Assembly: GCA_018695965.1 (NCBI GenBank)
Contig: JABHQB010000129.1
Location: forward strand, 1-25,501
Reading direction: 5' to 3'
Length of the DNA stretch: 25,501 nucleotides
DNA from: Flavobacteriales bacterium
GTDB taxonomy: Bacteria; Bacteroidota; Bacteroidia; Flavobacteriales; BACL11
Positions 6,438 through 13,744 of this stretch are shown here, in pieces. The notes below the pieces were generated by a model that was not told the DNA's origin, searched no databases, and saw nothing but the letters and a program-made list of their open reading frames with translations. Each line of letters begins with the position of its first letter. The stretch's first letter is position 1. The translations under genes and the position numbers were made by a program.

Positions 6438-7290
6438 ATAAAAAATTATCATTAAGGAAATCCATACCTTTTTCCAAACCACAATGATAATCTTGTGTTA
6501 AATCTTCTATTTTAGTTCCAACTACTCCTGATCTTAAGGAATTATCAGGGCATATTTGTAGAATCTCTATATCTTTATGTTTTTTCTTTAAAAAATCTAC
6601 AGCTTCATTATATTTATTATCTTCTTTGAAAAAGTTATCCCTTACTTTTGGAGTATTCTTCCACCAATATCCAGCAAGTAATCCCAAATAACTTAATCCA
6701 TGTAATTTATAACCTACAGGATGTGGCCTAATAACAATTATTTTAGTTGCCCCAAAATCAGCAGCTGATTTTGCTGGTATTGGATCAGACCACGCTCCGT
6801 CCATCAAATCTACTCCATTAATATGACATTTTCCTTTAGTAAAGAATGGTAATGAAGACGTTGCTCGTAAACATTTATAAACATTCTGTTTGTTTGGATC
6901 TAGATAAACAGCTTCTCCATTATCTAGATCTGTTGCTACTACATAAAATTGTTTGTTCTCTGTAGATTCCTTCAAATTTTGTAATTCTAACGGATTATTT
7001 TTTTTAGCATATTCTGAAAGAAACTTTAAGTCCATATATCCTTGAACTGAAAAAGCATGTATATAGCTTAAGAACTTCTCATTAACAGACACTTCTTTTG
7101 AAAGTGAAAAATATGATTTATATTGATTAGATATATAATAAGTCAAACACATCGCTCCACTTGAAACACCAATATAGATATCAAAAGGGTTAAATTTATT
7201 CATTAAAAACGCATCTAAAACCCCAGCTGAAAAAACTGATTTAAATCCACCTCCCTCAATCACTAATGCTATTTTTTCTTTTTTTCTCAT
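6436..7290 (-). CDS. Patatin-like phospholipase (YjjU type)
   Basis: The 284-residue cytoplasmic protein has the full patatin Ser-Asp dyad layout. The oxyanion loop is EGGGFKS (residues 12-18), the nucleophile elbow is GVSSG (41-45, Ser43), and the catalytic Asp is in DGAWSDP (Asp164). Patatins hydrolyse acyl esters of phospholipids or lysophospholipids. The short length and the ALVIEGGGFKSVFSAGVLDAF start fit the bacterial YjjU-like group, not the long Bacteroidetes patatins fused to an outer-membrane barrel. There is no signal peptide. It has its own canonical promoter box and is closed by a hairpin, so it is probably monocistronic. Its position next to the lipid operon makes a link to phospholipid turnover plausible but unproven. 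Confidence 0.92.
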   Translation of the reverse strand: MRKKEKIALVIEGGGFKSVFSAGVLDAFLMNKFNPFDIYIGVSSGAMCLTYYISNQYKSYFSLSKEVSVNEKFLSYIHAFSVQGYMDLKFLSEYAKKNNPLELQNLKESTENKQFYVVATDLDNGEAVYLDPNKQNVYKCLRATSSLPFFTKGKCHINGVDLMDGAWSDPIPAKSAADFGATKIIVIRPHPVGYKLHGLSYLGLLAGYWWKNTPKVRDNFFKEDNKYNEAVDFLKKKHKDIEILQICPDNSLRSGVVGTKIEDLTQDYHCGLEKGMDFLNDNFL

Positions 7291-7307
7291 CTCTCTTTTA
7301 TTGACAA

Positions 7308-7315
7308 CAAAGATA
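7308..7315 (-). promoter_or_regulatory. -7 box of the patatin gene
   Basis: Minus strand TATCTTTG, a perfect TAnnTTTG match, 17 bases before the ATG. The place where a -33 box would lie is occupied by the GCTATGC hairpin. Confidence 0.55.
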
Positions 7316-7318
7316 ATA

Positions 7319-7346
7319 AAAAAAGCTATGCGTGCATAGCTTTTTT
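7319..7346. terminator. Strong GCTATGC/GCATAGC hairpin with T-runs on both strands
   Basis: Six A, GCTATGC (7325-7331), GT, GCATAGC (7334-7340), six T: a perfectly paired stem with a T-run on either strand. It can terminate transcripts of the upstream lipoprotein operon. It is also module 1 of the mosaic repeat (compare 5748-5762). Confidence 0.7.
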
Positions 7347-7364
7347 CATTATACTGAACAAAAG

Positions 7365-7395
7365 AAAAAGTTTAAAATTAGGACCGAAGGTCCAC
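7365..7395. repeat. Mosaic intergenic repeat, copy C (module 2)
   Basis: AAAAAGTTTAAAATTAGGACC-GAA-GGTCCAC matches module 2 of copies A and B. The GGACC/GGTCC arms are perfect here. Module 3 is absent and module 1 lies about 20 bases away at 7319-7346. On the minus strand the hairpin is followed by TAATTTT, so it could act as a weak terminator 12 bases after the lipoprotein stop codon. Confidence 0.7.
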
Positions 7396-7407
7396 TTAAA
7401 TTAAGAT

Positions 7408-7926
7408 CTAAAAAGCTAGTTGGTTGCTAACACCTCCATAATCTGCCCATTCCCATATTCCGGAAATCTTACCATCTTTAAAATTCACAGTTTGATATCC
7501 AGAAAAGTCAACATTGTTTGTGTCATTCGAAATAGTCGCTCCATAATATACGCGTACACTTCCATCTGCTTCAAAGGTCACCTCATTAATTCCAGGTAAA
7601 TATATTGAATGACCAATATTAATTGACATATTCATCTTTTTCATTTGTTCTAGATTATTAATATAATCAATTTTGGATGTCTCAACCCCTTTCTTTTTTC
7701 CAGCAGGATATGAATAAAAAATAAAATCTTCAGTATAGTAATTAGATATTTCAAGATTCTCTAATGAAGAGTCTATAAAATAAGTATTGATATAATTAAC
7801 AAGATTTTTAAAGTGTTCTAAATTCTTTGTGAATTCTTCATTATTAGTTTCCTTCTTCTCTCCACAAGAGAATAACAAAGGAACAGATAGTAAGATTAGT
7901 AATAGTTTTTTTATTTTATTATTCAT
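7408..7926 (-). CDS. NTF2-like (SnoaL-type) lipoprotein
   Basis: The signal peptide ends in a clear lipobox (LLFSCG), so the mature 150-odd residues are anchored by a lipidated Cys, probably in the outer membrane. The body reads like a SnoaL/NTF2-like cone: an early helix (LVNYINTYF), YYTEDFIFYS, then strands ending VNFKDGKISGIWEWADYG, the usual dimer-forming sheet of that fold. Its ligand is unknown. I start at the ATG at 7926, one base after the Kelch gene's stop. A TTG at 7938 would overlap that gene and place MLSK before a normal signal peptide. The tight spacing means co-expression with the Kelch protein. The lipobox-coding DNA is similar to that of the small lipoprotein at 24 kb. Confidence 0.75.
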   Translation of the reverse strand: MNNKIKKLLLILLSVPLLFSCGEKKETNNEEFTKNLEHFKNLVNYINTYFIDSSLENLEISNYYTEDFIFYSYPAGKKKGVETSKIDYINNLEQMKKMNMSINIGHSIYLPGINEVTFEADGSVRVYYGATISNDTNNVDFSGYQTVNFKDGKISGIWEWADYGGVSNQLAF

Positions 7927-7927
7927 T

Positions 7928-9658
7928 TTACTCAACAATTATCTTCTTTTCTACTGTTCCATCATTGTATATATAGAATAGTGTGGTGTTTCGTTTTTCG
8001 TTAACTTCTCTTCCTAAGACATCTGTAATCTTTGTTAGATTCTTTTTATTAAATGGATCAAATATTGCACTTACATCAATACATTTAGCTTCTACCTCAA
8101 TATTATAATAAAAATAATAATAATCATTTCCTGCACTTGACCCAGTAACACTTATCATATCACCAATATTATAAGGATAATTAACTCCTGTATTGTTTCT
8201 ATAAAGTCCTGAATTCGTAGAAGATACTCCTAATTGTAATCCGTTTGCATTAGGAACATCAAAGTTTAGAACAATATTCTGCTTCCCTGGTATTATATTG
8301 TATGTAGTGTCATCCAATACCGTTCCATTACTAGATCGAAGTTCAAATGTTACATTATTTGGGCTTCCAGAGTAAACATCAGTAGATCTAATAATACATT
8401 CTTCATTACTATTAAATATAATATGTGAATTGAGTGTAGAATACGATCCTGATCCTATCGTATTATCCAATGCTCCTCCATTAAAATTAGTAACATTAGC
8501 TAAAGGATTATAATTACTTGCAGAAAGATTGACACACCCAATTACTGCTGGAATACAACTTCCATTATCATAGCAAGATGAGCTGTCATAATTTAAGGAT
8601 AAAGGATCTGTACAACCAGATATATAGCAACAACTTCCGTCATCAGTAATTGCTATATTAGAGAAATTATAAGCTGTAGGATCAGTACAACCACAATCTT
8701 CACTTAGTTTATACTTATAAACAGAGATAGGAAATGTTCCAGCTCCCCCATTCCAATTTTGACCAAGTAAAAAGTAAACATCACAACCAATTACAAAATT
8801 ACCTGGAGCCCATATAGCTCCTCCAGGATGAGATGTTAGCTGGATCCAAGAATCATTTGAAGGGTTATATTCCCAAAATTCTCCACTATCTAAAGGACCG
8901 TGATCATCTCCATCTCCACTTAATACATATCCCTTACCATTATATGGAAATTGTGTGCCAGCTACTCGAGCCTCTCCAGGAAAACTATTTAATTGTGCCC
9001 AGCTATCATTAGATGGGTCATACTTGTAAAAATCATTATAGATATATGAATTAGAAGAAGGATTACTTCCTGGTCCAAAAATACTCCCATGTCCAAATCC
9101 AACATAAGCATAATTTCCAATTCCAAAATAGAATGGATGATGTCTTTCATTACCAATTATATCCGTCTTCTGAGTCCACACATCATTCATGATATCATAT
9201 TCCCACCAATCACCTAAATTACCGTTATCATTGCTACCACAACCCATATATATCTTATCTCCAATTGGTATCATTGCTGGATGATTTCTACCATCTGTAG
9301 GTAGACTAGATTTTTGCGTCCACGAGTCATTATCCATATCATATTCCCACCAATCAGTAGGGTATAATCCATTTGAAGTAGATCCTAATCCCATATACGC
9401 TTTATTCCCTACTGTCACTCCATATGAATATCCCCTTCCAGCAGCTGGAAAATCTTGTAACTGTGACCATGAGTCGTTTAATTTATCATATTTAAACACC
9501 TCATTAGTATAACTCCCACAAACTACAAATCCATAATTATCATTTGCAAATGTTATAGGATGATGTCTTCCATCTTCAATAAAATTAGATACTTGATTCC
9601 AATTCTGAGATGTTCCAAAAAGAGGATACATCATTAATAAAAATAATATTTTTTTCAT
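7928..9658 (-). CDS. Secreted Kelch-repeat protein with GCTD repeats and variant T9SS-type tail
   Basis: The 576-residue protein starts with a signal peptide (MKKILFLLMMYPLFGTSQ). Residues about 20-320 hold Kelch-type blades, each with a YDxxNDSW core (YDKLNDSW, YDMDNDSW, YDIMNDVW, YDPSNDSW, YNPSNDSW), so a beta-propeller is expected. Next come Cys-rich GCTDPxxxNY...DDGSC units (about 325-375). I know these from many marine Bacteroidetes surface proteins; their role is unclear. A beta-rich domain follows, then the shared 39-residue tail (538-576) ending LFYIYNDGTVEKKIIVE. I take the tail for a T9SS sorting signal that would place the protein on the surface or outside the cell. A promoter box lies just upstream, and the lipoprotein gene follows after one base. 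Confidence 0.88.
   Translation of the reverse strand: MKKILFLLMMYPLFGTSQNWNQVSNFIEDGRHHPITFANDNYGFVVCGSYTNEVFKYDKLNDSWSQLQDFPAAGRGYSYGVTVGNKAYMGLGSTSNGLYPTDWWEYDMDNDSWTQKSSLPTDGRNHPAMIPIGDKIYMGCGSNDNGNLGDWWEYDIMNDVWTQKTDIIGNERHHPFYFGIGNYAYVGFGHGSIFGPGSNPSSNSYIYNDFYKYDPSNDSWAQLNSFPGEARVAGTQFPYNGKGYVLSGDGDDHGPLDSGEFWEYNPSNDSWIQLTSHPGGAIWAPGNFVIGCDVYFLLGQNWNGGAGTFPISVYKYKLSEDCGCTDPTAYNFSNIAITDDGSCCYISGCTDPLSLNYDSSSCYDNGSCIPAVIGCVNLSASNYNPLANVTNFNGGALDNTIGSGSYSTLNSHIIFNSNEECIIRSTDVYSGSPNNVTFELRSSNGTVLDDTTYNIIPGKQNIVLNFDVPNANGLQLGVSSTNSGLYRNNTGVNYPYNIGDMISVTGSSAGNDYYYFYYNIEVEAKCIDVSAIFDPFNKKNLTKITDVLGREVNEKRNTTLFYIYNDGTVEKKIIVE
7931..8047 (-). repeat. 39-codon C-terminal tail cassette, copy 1
   Basis: Encodes KKNLTKITDVLGREVNEKRN followed by TTLFYIYNDGTVEKKIIVE. 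Same length as the other three copies, and nucleotide similarity is high, especially to the copy at 23 kb. Confidence 0.85.
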
Positions 9659-9662
9659 AACG

Positions 9663-9670
9663 CAAACCTA
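9663..9670 (-). promoter_or_regulatory. -7 box of the Kelch gene
   Basis: Minus strand TAGGTTTG, fitting TAnnTTTG, four bases before the ATG at 9658. It suggests the Kelch-lipoprotein pair can be transcribed separately from the CotH operon upstream. Confidence 0.45.
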
Positions 9671-9699
9671 AGAAAAAATATGGAAAATATAAAAAGAAA

Positions 9700-9724
9700 A
9701 AGTCGGGGTAGCAGGATTCGAACC
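9700..9724 (-). other. 3' tRNA fragment (half T-arm plus acceptor 3' strand)
   Basis: On the minus strand 9724 to 9702 reads GGTTCGAATCC, then TGCTACCCCGAC, which is the 3' end of a tRNA: T-loop TTCGAAT, T-stem 3' strand CCTGC, acceptor 3' strand TACCCCG and discriminator A. The match stops abruptly at the two innermost T-stem bases; the 5' T-stem strand is not complementary, and no anticodon or D arm precedes it. It is therefore not a tRNA gene. Such 3'-end fragments are typical left-overs of integrase attachment sites. It sits 27 bases after the CotH stop codon and is followed by a T-rich stretch. The isotype cannot be told from this piece. Confidence 0.75.
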
Positions 9725-9750
9725 GAATACTAAAAACTACAAATCAAATT

Positions 9751-12021
9751 TTATTCAATAATTATTTTCTTTTCTACTGTTCCATCATCAAAGATATAGA
9801 ATAAGAATTTATTTCTTGTTCCATTAGTTTCTCTTCCTAAAATATCAGTTATTTTAATTAAAGTTTTTTGGTTAGTACTATTGTAATTTATTACAGATGC
9901 AGGATCGAATATAAAGTTTAAATTTACAATACTATCGCAACCAACTGAATTATATAATATAACAGAATAATCTCCAGATGCAGTTAATATTATTCCATTC
10001 CAACTTATACTAATATTGGAAACAAGGGTATCATAGGAACTTGAGTTGTAATGACAACTCCCATCATTAGTATTTGCTAAAATATCATAATTACAAGCAA
10101 GTGGATCAGTACATCCTAAAATTTCATAACAATTTCCTCCCAAATTATTATCAATCCATACTAACCTATCCCCTATCCAAGTTTTAAAAAAAGTAAGTTC
10201 ATCCTGATAAGTATTTCCAACATAATAATTTGGCCAAACATAGATTCCTAATATATTCCATCTCTGAAAATTTCTTTGCTGTGCATCATTTAAATATAAG
10301 GATATACTATCTATAAAATTAAAAATAGAATCCTGATGAAAACTTCTCTCTCTTAAATACTCCCATCTACACTTAAGTTTATTTTGATATGTTGTATCAT
10401 CCAGAAGTCTTTCAAACCAAAAAGGGTTGTTTCCTCCGCATCCTGAATTTACTTCCCATCCAATAGGAATACCTCCACTACAATAATCTGCATTTCCGTA
10501 AGCCAAATTAAAATCCCATAAAGGACCCATTGTTAACTTACCTCCATTATCGTCTCTGTCCTTATATAGATAGGAACTTAATCTGTAAGCGTCAATATCC
10601 TTCGCTAGTTCATTTACGATATAAAAATCAATAAAAGAGTTTACATCAATATATTTTGAATATCCAATTAAACTATCAGTAAAATTTGGGCCAGATAAAG
10701 CATATTCAAAGCTATCTACAAACTGTTCAATATAATCTAATTGTTGTGGTAGCATTGCAGATCCTTCCGGATAATGATATTGAATATATAATGGTCCCCC
10801 TCCAATATTTGAGAAATCTGAAAGCCAATCTGTTCCTCCTGTTCCTGTATACTTATCAACTTTTATTATATATCCACCTGTTAAACTATCTCCAGCCAAA
10901 TCATCAGCATCTAGTTTTGCAATATCTACCCTATCATTATCTCTTTTTATCTTTTCCATCAAGATATAGATTCCTTTATAATCTCCGTTTATAACTAGTT
11001 CGCAATACACAGTTCTTGGAGAATAATTGCCCATTTTTCGACCCAAATCAAAAGTTAAGAAATTACGCATTAAAGATTTATCTGAATATGGAGCGTATAA
11101 TATCCAATCATTTTCTACAGGCATTCCTAAAATAGAAATATTATTATTGTTTCCAATTGAATCTTGTGTTTCTAAAGCATATGTCTTTTTTGGAAAAGAT
11201 TGGGAAGAACTTCCTCTATATTCAATACTAATCTTTCCGTTATAATCATTAAATGCATCATATACGGAATTGATATTTCCAAATCCATTATCAATAATTC
11301 CCATATCGCATACAATCCTGGGATCATCCATAATGTTTTGTCCAAGAGTATTAATTACAACAATTGGCAAATTAGAAGAAGTGAAAATTAAAGGTGGTTG
11401 AAACCAAGAAGGTGTTGGAGAATAATTAGTAGAAGTATTTGAAATTCCAAAAGAAAGAAAAATACGTCCAGTTAAATCAGATGAAGTAAGATTAGCATTA
11501 TGAACTTGAACAGATAACACATTGTTTCCTGGAACAATGTTATCTTTAAGAACTTGAGTATTAATTAAAAATTGACTAGGATTTCCTCCCTGATACATTT
11601 GAGCTTCATGTTGTGCAGAAGAACCTTGATTATATAAAGGATGATCTCCAACTGTACCTATATTTGCTCTTGCTATCTCTACATTATTTAAGTAAGCTAC
11701 AAAAGCGTCATCATAATCTACATTTAATATTGACGCTAAAATATCAGAAGTATCTACAATAGTAAAAGTTTTTCTGAGGTACAGTGAAGAAACTGCAGAT
11801 ATTATAGTAGAATCATCCCCATCACCATAACCTACTCCACCTTCTCCTTGTAGCCAAGAGGCATCATTAAAAGATAATTTTCTCCAGTTTGTATCTGGTT
11901 CATATGTACCTTCCAAATATTTCCAAATATCATTATCGAAAACTGCCGTTTCCCAATGATTTATAGTTTGGGATGAAAGAAGTAAAGGAAAAAAAGTAAA
12001 AACAAAAAATAGTTTTCTCAT
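9751..12021 (-). CDS. Secreted CotH kinase-like protein with GCTD repeat and variant T9SS-type tail
   Basis: The 756-residue protein has a signal peptide (to about residue 18). An N-terminal beta-domain follows (about 20-195; WETAVFDNDIWKYLEG...WLQGEGGVGYGDGDD), of a type often joined to CotH. The CotH domain spans about 210-520: YRGSSSQSFPKKTYALE, ILYAPYSDKSLMRN, KGIYILMEKIKRD and DRDDNGGKLTMGPLWDFNLAYG. CotH proteins are atypical kinases that phosphorylate secreted proteins. The two acidic positions I equate with catalytic Asp228 and Asp251 of B. subtilis CotH are present as Asp477 (DIDAY) and Asp503 (WDFN). A GCTDPLACNY unit and the shared 39-residue tail close it. Its start overlaps the dockerin protein's stop as ATGA, so the two are translationally coupled. 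Confidence 0.9.
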   Translation of the reverse strand: MRKLFFVFTFFPLLLSSQTINHWETAVFDNDIWKYLEGTYEPDTNWRKLSFNDASWLQGEGGVGYGDGDDSTIISAVSSLYLRKTFTIVDTSDILASILNVDYDDAFVAYLNNVEIARANIGTVGDHPLYNQGSSAQHEAQMYQGGNPSQFLINTQVLKDNIVPGNNVLSVQVHNANLTSSDLTGRIFLSFGISNTSTNYSPTPSWFQPPLIFTSSNLPIVVINTLGQNIMDDPRIVCDMGIIDNGFGNINSVYDAFNDYNGKISIEYRGSSSQSFPKKTYALETQDSIGNNNNISILGMPVENDWILYAPYSDKSLMRNFLTFDLGRKMGNYSPRTVYCELVINGDYKGIYILMEKIKRDNDRVDIAKLDADDLAGDSLTGGYIIKVDKYTGTGGTDWLSDFSNIGGGPLYIQYHYPEGSAMLPQQLDYIEQFVDSFEYALSGPNFTDSLIGYSKYIDVNSFIDFYIVNELAKDIDAYRLSSYLYKDRDDNGGKLTMGPLWDFNLAYGNADYCSGGIPIGWEVNSGCGGNNPFWFERLLDDTTYQNKLKCRWEYLRERSFHQDSIFNFIDSISLYLNDAQQRNFQRWNILGIYVWPNYYVGNTYQDELTFFKTWIGDRLVWIDNNLGGNCYEILGCTDPLACNYDILANTNDGSCHYNSSSYDTLVSNISISWNGIILTASGDYSVILYNSVGCDSIVNLNFIFDPASVINYNSTNQKTLIKITDILGRETNGTRNKFLFYIFDDGTVEKKIIIE
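9754..9870 (-). repeat. 39-codon C-terminal tail cassette, copy 2
   Basis: Encodes QKTLIKITDILGRETNGTRN followed by KFLFYIFDDGTVEKKIIIE in the CotH protein. No insertion or deletion relative to the other copies. Confidence 0.85.
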
Positions 12022-13631
12022 TCAATAATTATCTTCTTTTCTACTGTACCATCATCATAGATGTAAAAGAGAGGCGTATTTCTTCTGTAGAAAGATTCTT
12101 GACCTAACATATCAATAATCTTAATTAAAGTTCTATTGATATTCTTAGTATTTATAACGTTAGTAGCACTATAAGCATTCACAAAGGTTGAACCTGAAAT
12201 TACACATCCATTATTATCTGTTACAGTAACAGTATATAAGCCAGGAGGCAAATTATTTAATGCATTCGTTATTCCTCCATTATTCCAAGTATAAGTATAA
12301 GGAATCGTCCCTCCATTAATAATAGCAGTAGCTGAACCATCATTCAATGCAGAAGTTTCATTAGTAGAATCTACTGAAATACTTAAAATAGGTGGCTCTG
12401 TAATTACAACTGTTTGATTTGATGTACATCCATTTATATCCGTAACATCAATATAATAGGTGCCCGCAGAAAGGTTTAAAAATGTACCGTTAGTTTGTGA
12501 TAGCCCAGCACCCAGCGAATATTGAAAAGGAAGAACCCCTCCTGTAGCTGTTGCTACAATAGATCCATCATTTCCTCCATTACAACTCACACTTGTAGTA
12601 AAAGATGTAATATCTAGATAAATACAAGAACTATCATCTATTGTTGCAATTGAATTATAATTACACGCAAGTATATCAGTACAACCAAAAATCATAGGAG
12701 AACAACAATTTAGAGGGCTTGTTCCAGTCCCAGACACGAAACTATTAAGTAGTGTAATGTCTAACACATTAATAACTCCATCGCAATTAACATCAGCTGC
12801 CCAAAGATTAAATACAGGTACAATTACACCTGTTATATAATTATTTATATCCGTTACATCTGTTTGATCTACTACCCCATCTTCATTCACATCACCACAA
12901 AGAACTACTACTGCAAGACAACTAGAAGATGTCTGCCATACTGTTCCTCCTAAAATTGTACCGTTATTGCCATTAGTAGTTTGATCATCAGTAGAAACTC
13001 CAATTCCCTCATTTAAATTCCAATATCCCATCAAATTACTGTAATTAGGATGAGAAGCGTCTATCTCAGAGCACATCCAATTTTGTATTTCAGTTTGCGA
13101 TAAAGCTACGTCCCATAACCTAGCCTCATCTATTTTTCCAATTAAGTAAAAACCAGATCCTTGCCAATCTAAAGATCCTAATTTAAATGATTGATTAGAT
13201 TGAGTAATCGTACCATTAGCAGCTATACTATTAACTATTACTCCATTCTTATACAAACGAATATAACTGCCGTCATAAGTAAATGCTAAATGTTGCCATT
13301 GTCCAAGATCTAAAATATTATTAGCTAGAATATCATAATTTGCACCACTTGAGTTTCTAAATCTAGCTTCAATAGTAGTGGTGTTCTGCATTTGCAAAAG
13401 ATAAAAATCAGCATCAGAGTTATTTCGAAACCCCATTATACCACCATGATTTGTATTACTTTGAGGGTTAACCCAACAGCTAATAGAAAAAGCCGTTTTA
13501 TTTGCAATAACTGAAGATGTATTCGGCATTTCTACATAATCCAAAGTAGCAGAATTAAATGATAATTCATAATTAGTTTGAGACATTCCAAATAATGGAA
13601 TAATTATTAGAAGTGTAATAAGCCTTTTCAT
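12018..13631 (-). CDS. Secreted LamG / dockerin / SprB-repeat protein with variant T9SS-type tail
   Basis: The 537-residue exported protein has, in order: a signal peptide (MKRLITLLIIIPLFGMSQ); a LamG/concanavalin-like domain (about 22-183) with FSISCWVNPQS and IGKIDEARLWDVALS; a dockerin type I-like calcium-loop pair (about 245-300: GDVNEDGVVDQTD and ADVNCDGVINVLD); one GCTDILACNY unit; two SprB repeats (about 345-412 and 417-482; VSCNGGNDGSI, YTVTVTDNNGC); and the 39-residue tail. It may bind glycans or act as an adhesin. I start at the ATG at 13631, which overlaps the mini-lipoprotein stop as ATGA. The ATG at 13637 would only add MA before the signal peptide. It is coupled at both ends. 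Confidence 0.88.
   Translation of the reverse strand: MKRLITLLIIIPLFGMSQTNYELSFNSATLDYVEMPNTSSVIANKTAFSISCWVNPQSNTNHGGIMGFRNNSDADFYLLQMQNTTTIEARFRNSSGANYDILANNILDLGQWQHLAFTYDGSYIRLYKNGVIVNSIAANGTITQSNQSFKLGSLDWQGSGFYLIGKIDEARLWDVALSQTEIQNWMCSEIDASHPNYSNLMGYWNLNEGIGVSTDDQTTNGNNGTILGGTVWQTSSSCLAVVVLCGDVNEDGVVDQTDVTDINNYITGVIVPVFNLWAADVNCDGVINVLDITLLNSFVSGTGTSPLNCCSPMIFGCTDILACNYNSIATIDDSSCIYLDITSFTTSVSCNGGNDGSIVATATGGVLPFQYSLGAGLSQTNGTFLNLSAGTYYIDVTDINGCTSNQTVVITEPPILSISVDSTNETSALNDGSATAIINGGTIPYTYTWNNGGITNALNNLPPGLYTVTVTDNNGCVISGSTFVNAYSATNVINTKNINRTLIKIIDMLGQESFYRRNTPLFYIYDDGTVEKKIIIE
12021..12137 (-). repeat. 39-codon C-terminal tail cassette, copy 3
   Basis: Encodes NRTLIKIIDMLGQESFYRRN followed by TPLFYIYDDGTVEKKIIIE in the LamG/dockerin protein. 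It is the most diverged in the LGRE region (LGQE) but has the same length. Confidence 0.85.
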
Positions 13632-13741
13632 TGCCACATTCCTGCAGGAACCTTCTTTTTCCCATCACATCCTTTCTTTGATGAAGAGCAACTACCAAAT
13701 AAGAAGAGTGACATAACTGTAAATAATATTAATCTTTTCAT
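13628..13741 (-). CDS. 37-residue mini-lipoprotein
   Basis: A short gene that length cut-offs would miss. It starts at the ATG at 13741, three bases after the TAA of the propeller gene, and its TGA overlaps the next gene's ATG. It encodes MKRLILFTVMSLFLFGSC, then SSSKKGCDGKKKVPAGMWQ. Residues 1-17 form a lipoprotein signal peptide with a good lipobox (LFGSC, Cys18). The mature part is only 20 residues: Ser- and Lys-rich, with a second Cys and the ending VPAGMWQ. The precise coupling on both sides is strong evidence that it is translated. I recall similar tiny lipoproteins ending in a PxGxM-like motif in Flavobacteriia, but cannot assign a function. Confidence 0.75.
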   Translation of the reverse strand: MKRLILFTVMSLFLFGSCSSSKKGCDGKKKVPAGMWQ

Positions 13742-13744
13742 TTT

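Noticed and set aside
7927..7938. TTG at 7938 as start of the NTF2-like lipoprotein
   Set aside because: It overlaps the Kelch gene and adds four residues before a normal signal peptide; the ATG at 7926 directly follows that gene's stop.
9700..9740. A complete tRNA gene on the minus strand
   Set aside because: Only the 3' half of the T-arm and the acceptor 3' strand are present; the 5' T-stem strand does not pair and there is no anticodon or D arm.
10686..11391. Plus-strand open frames opposite the CotH gene
   Set aside because: Low-complexity shadow frames with no recognisable domain; the opposite strand encodes a clear CotH protein.
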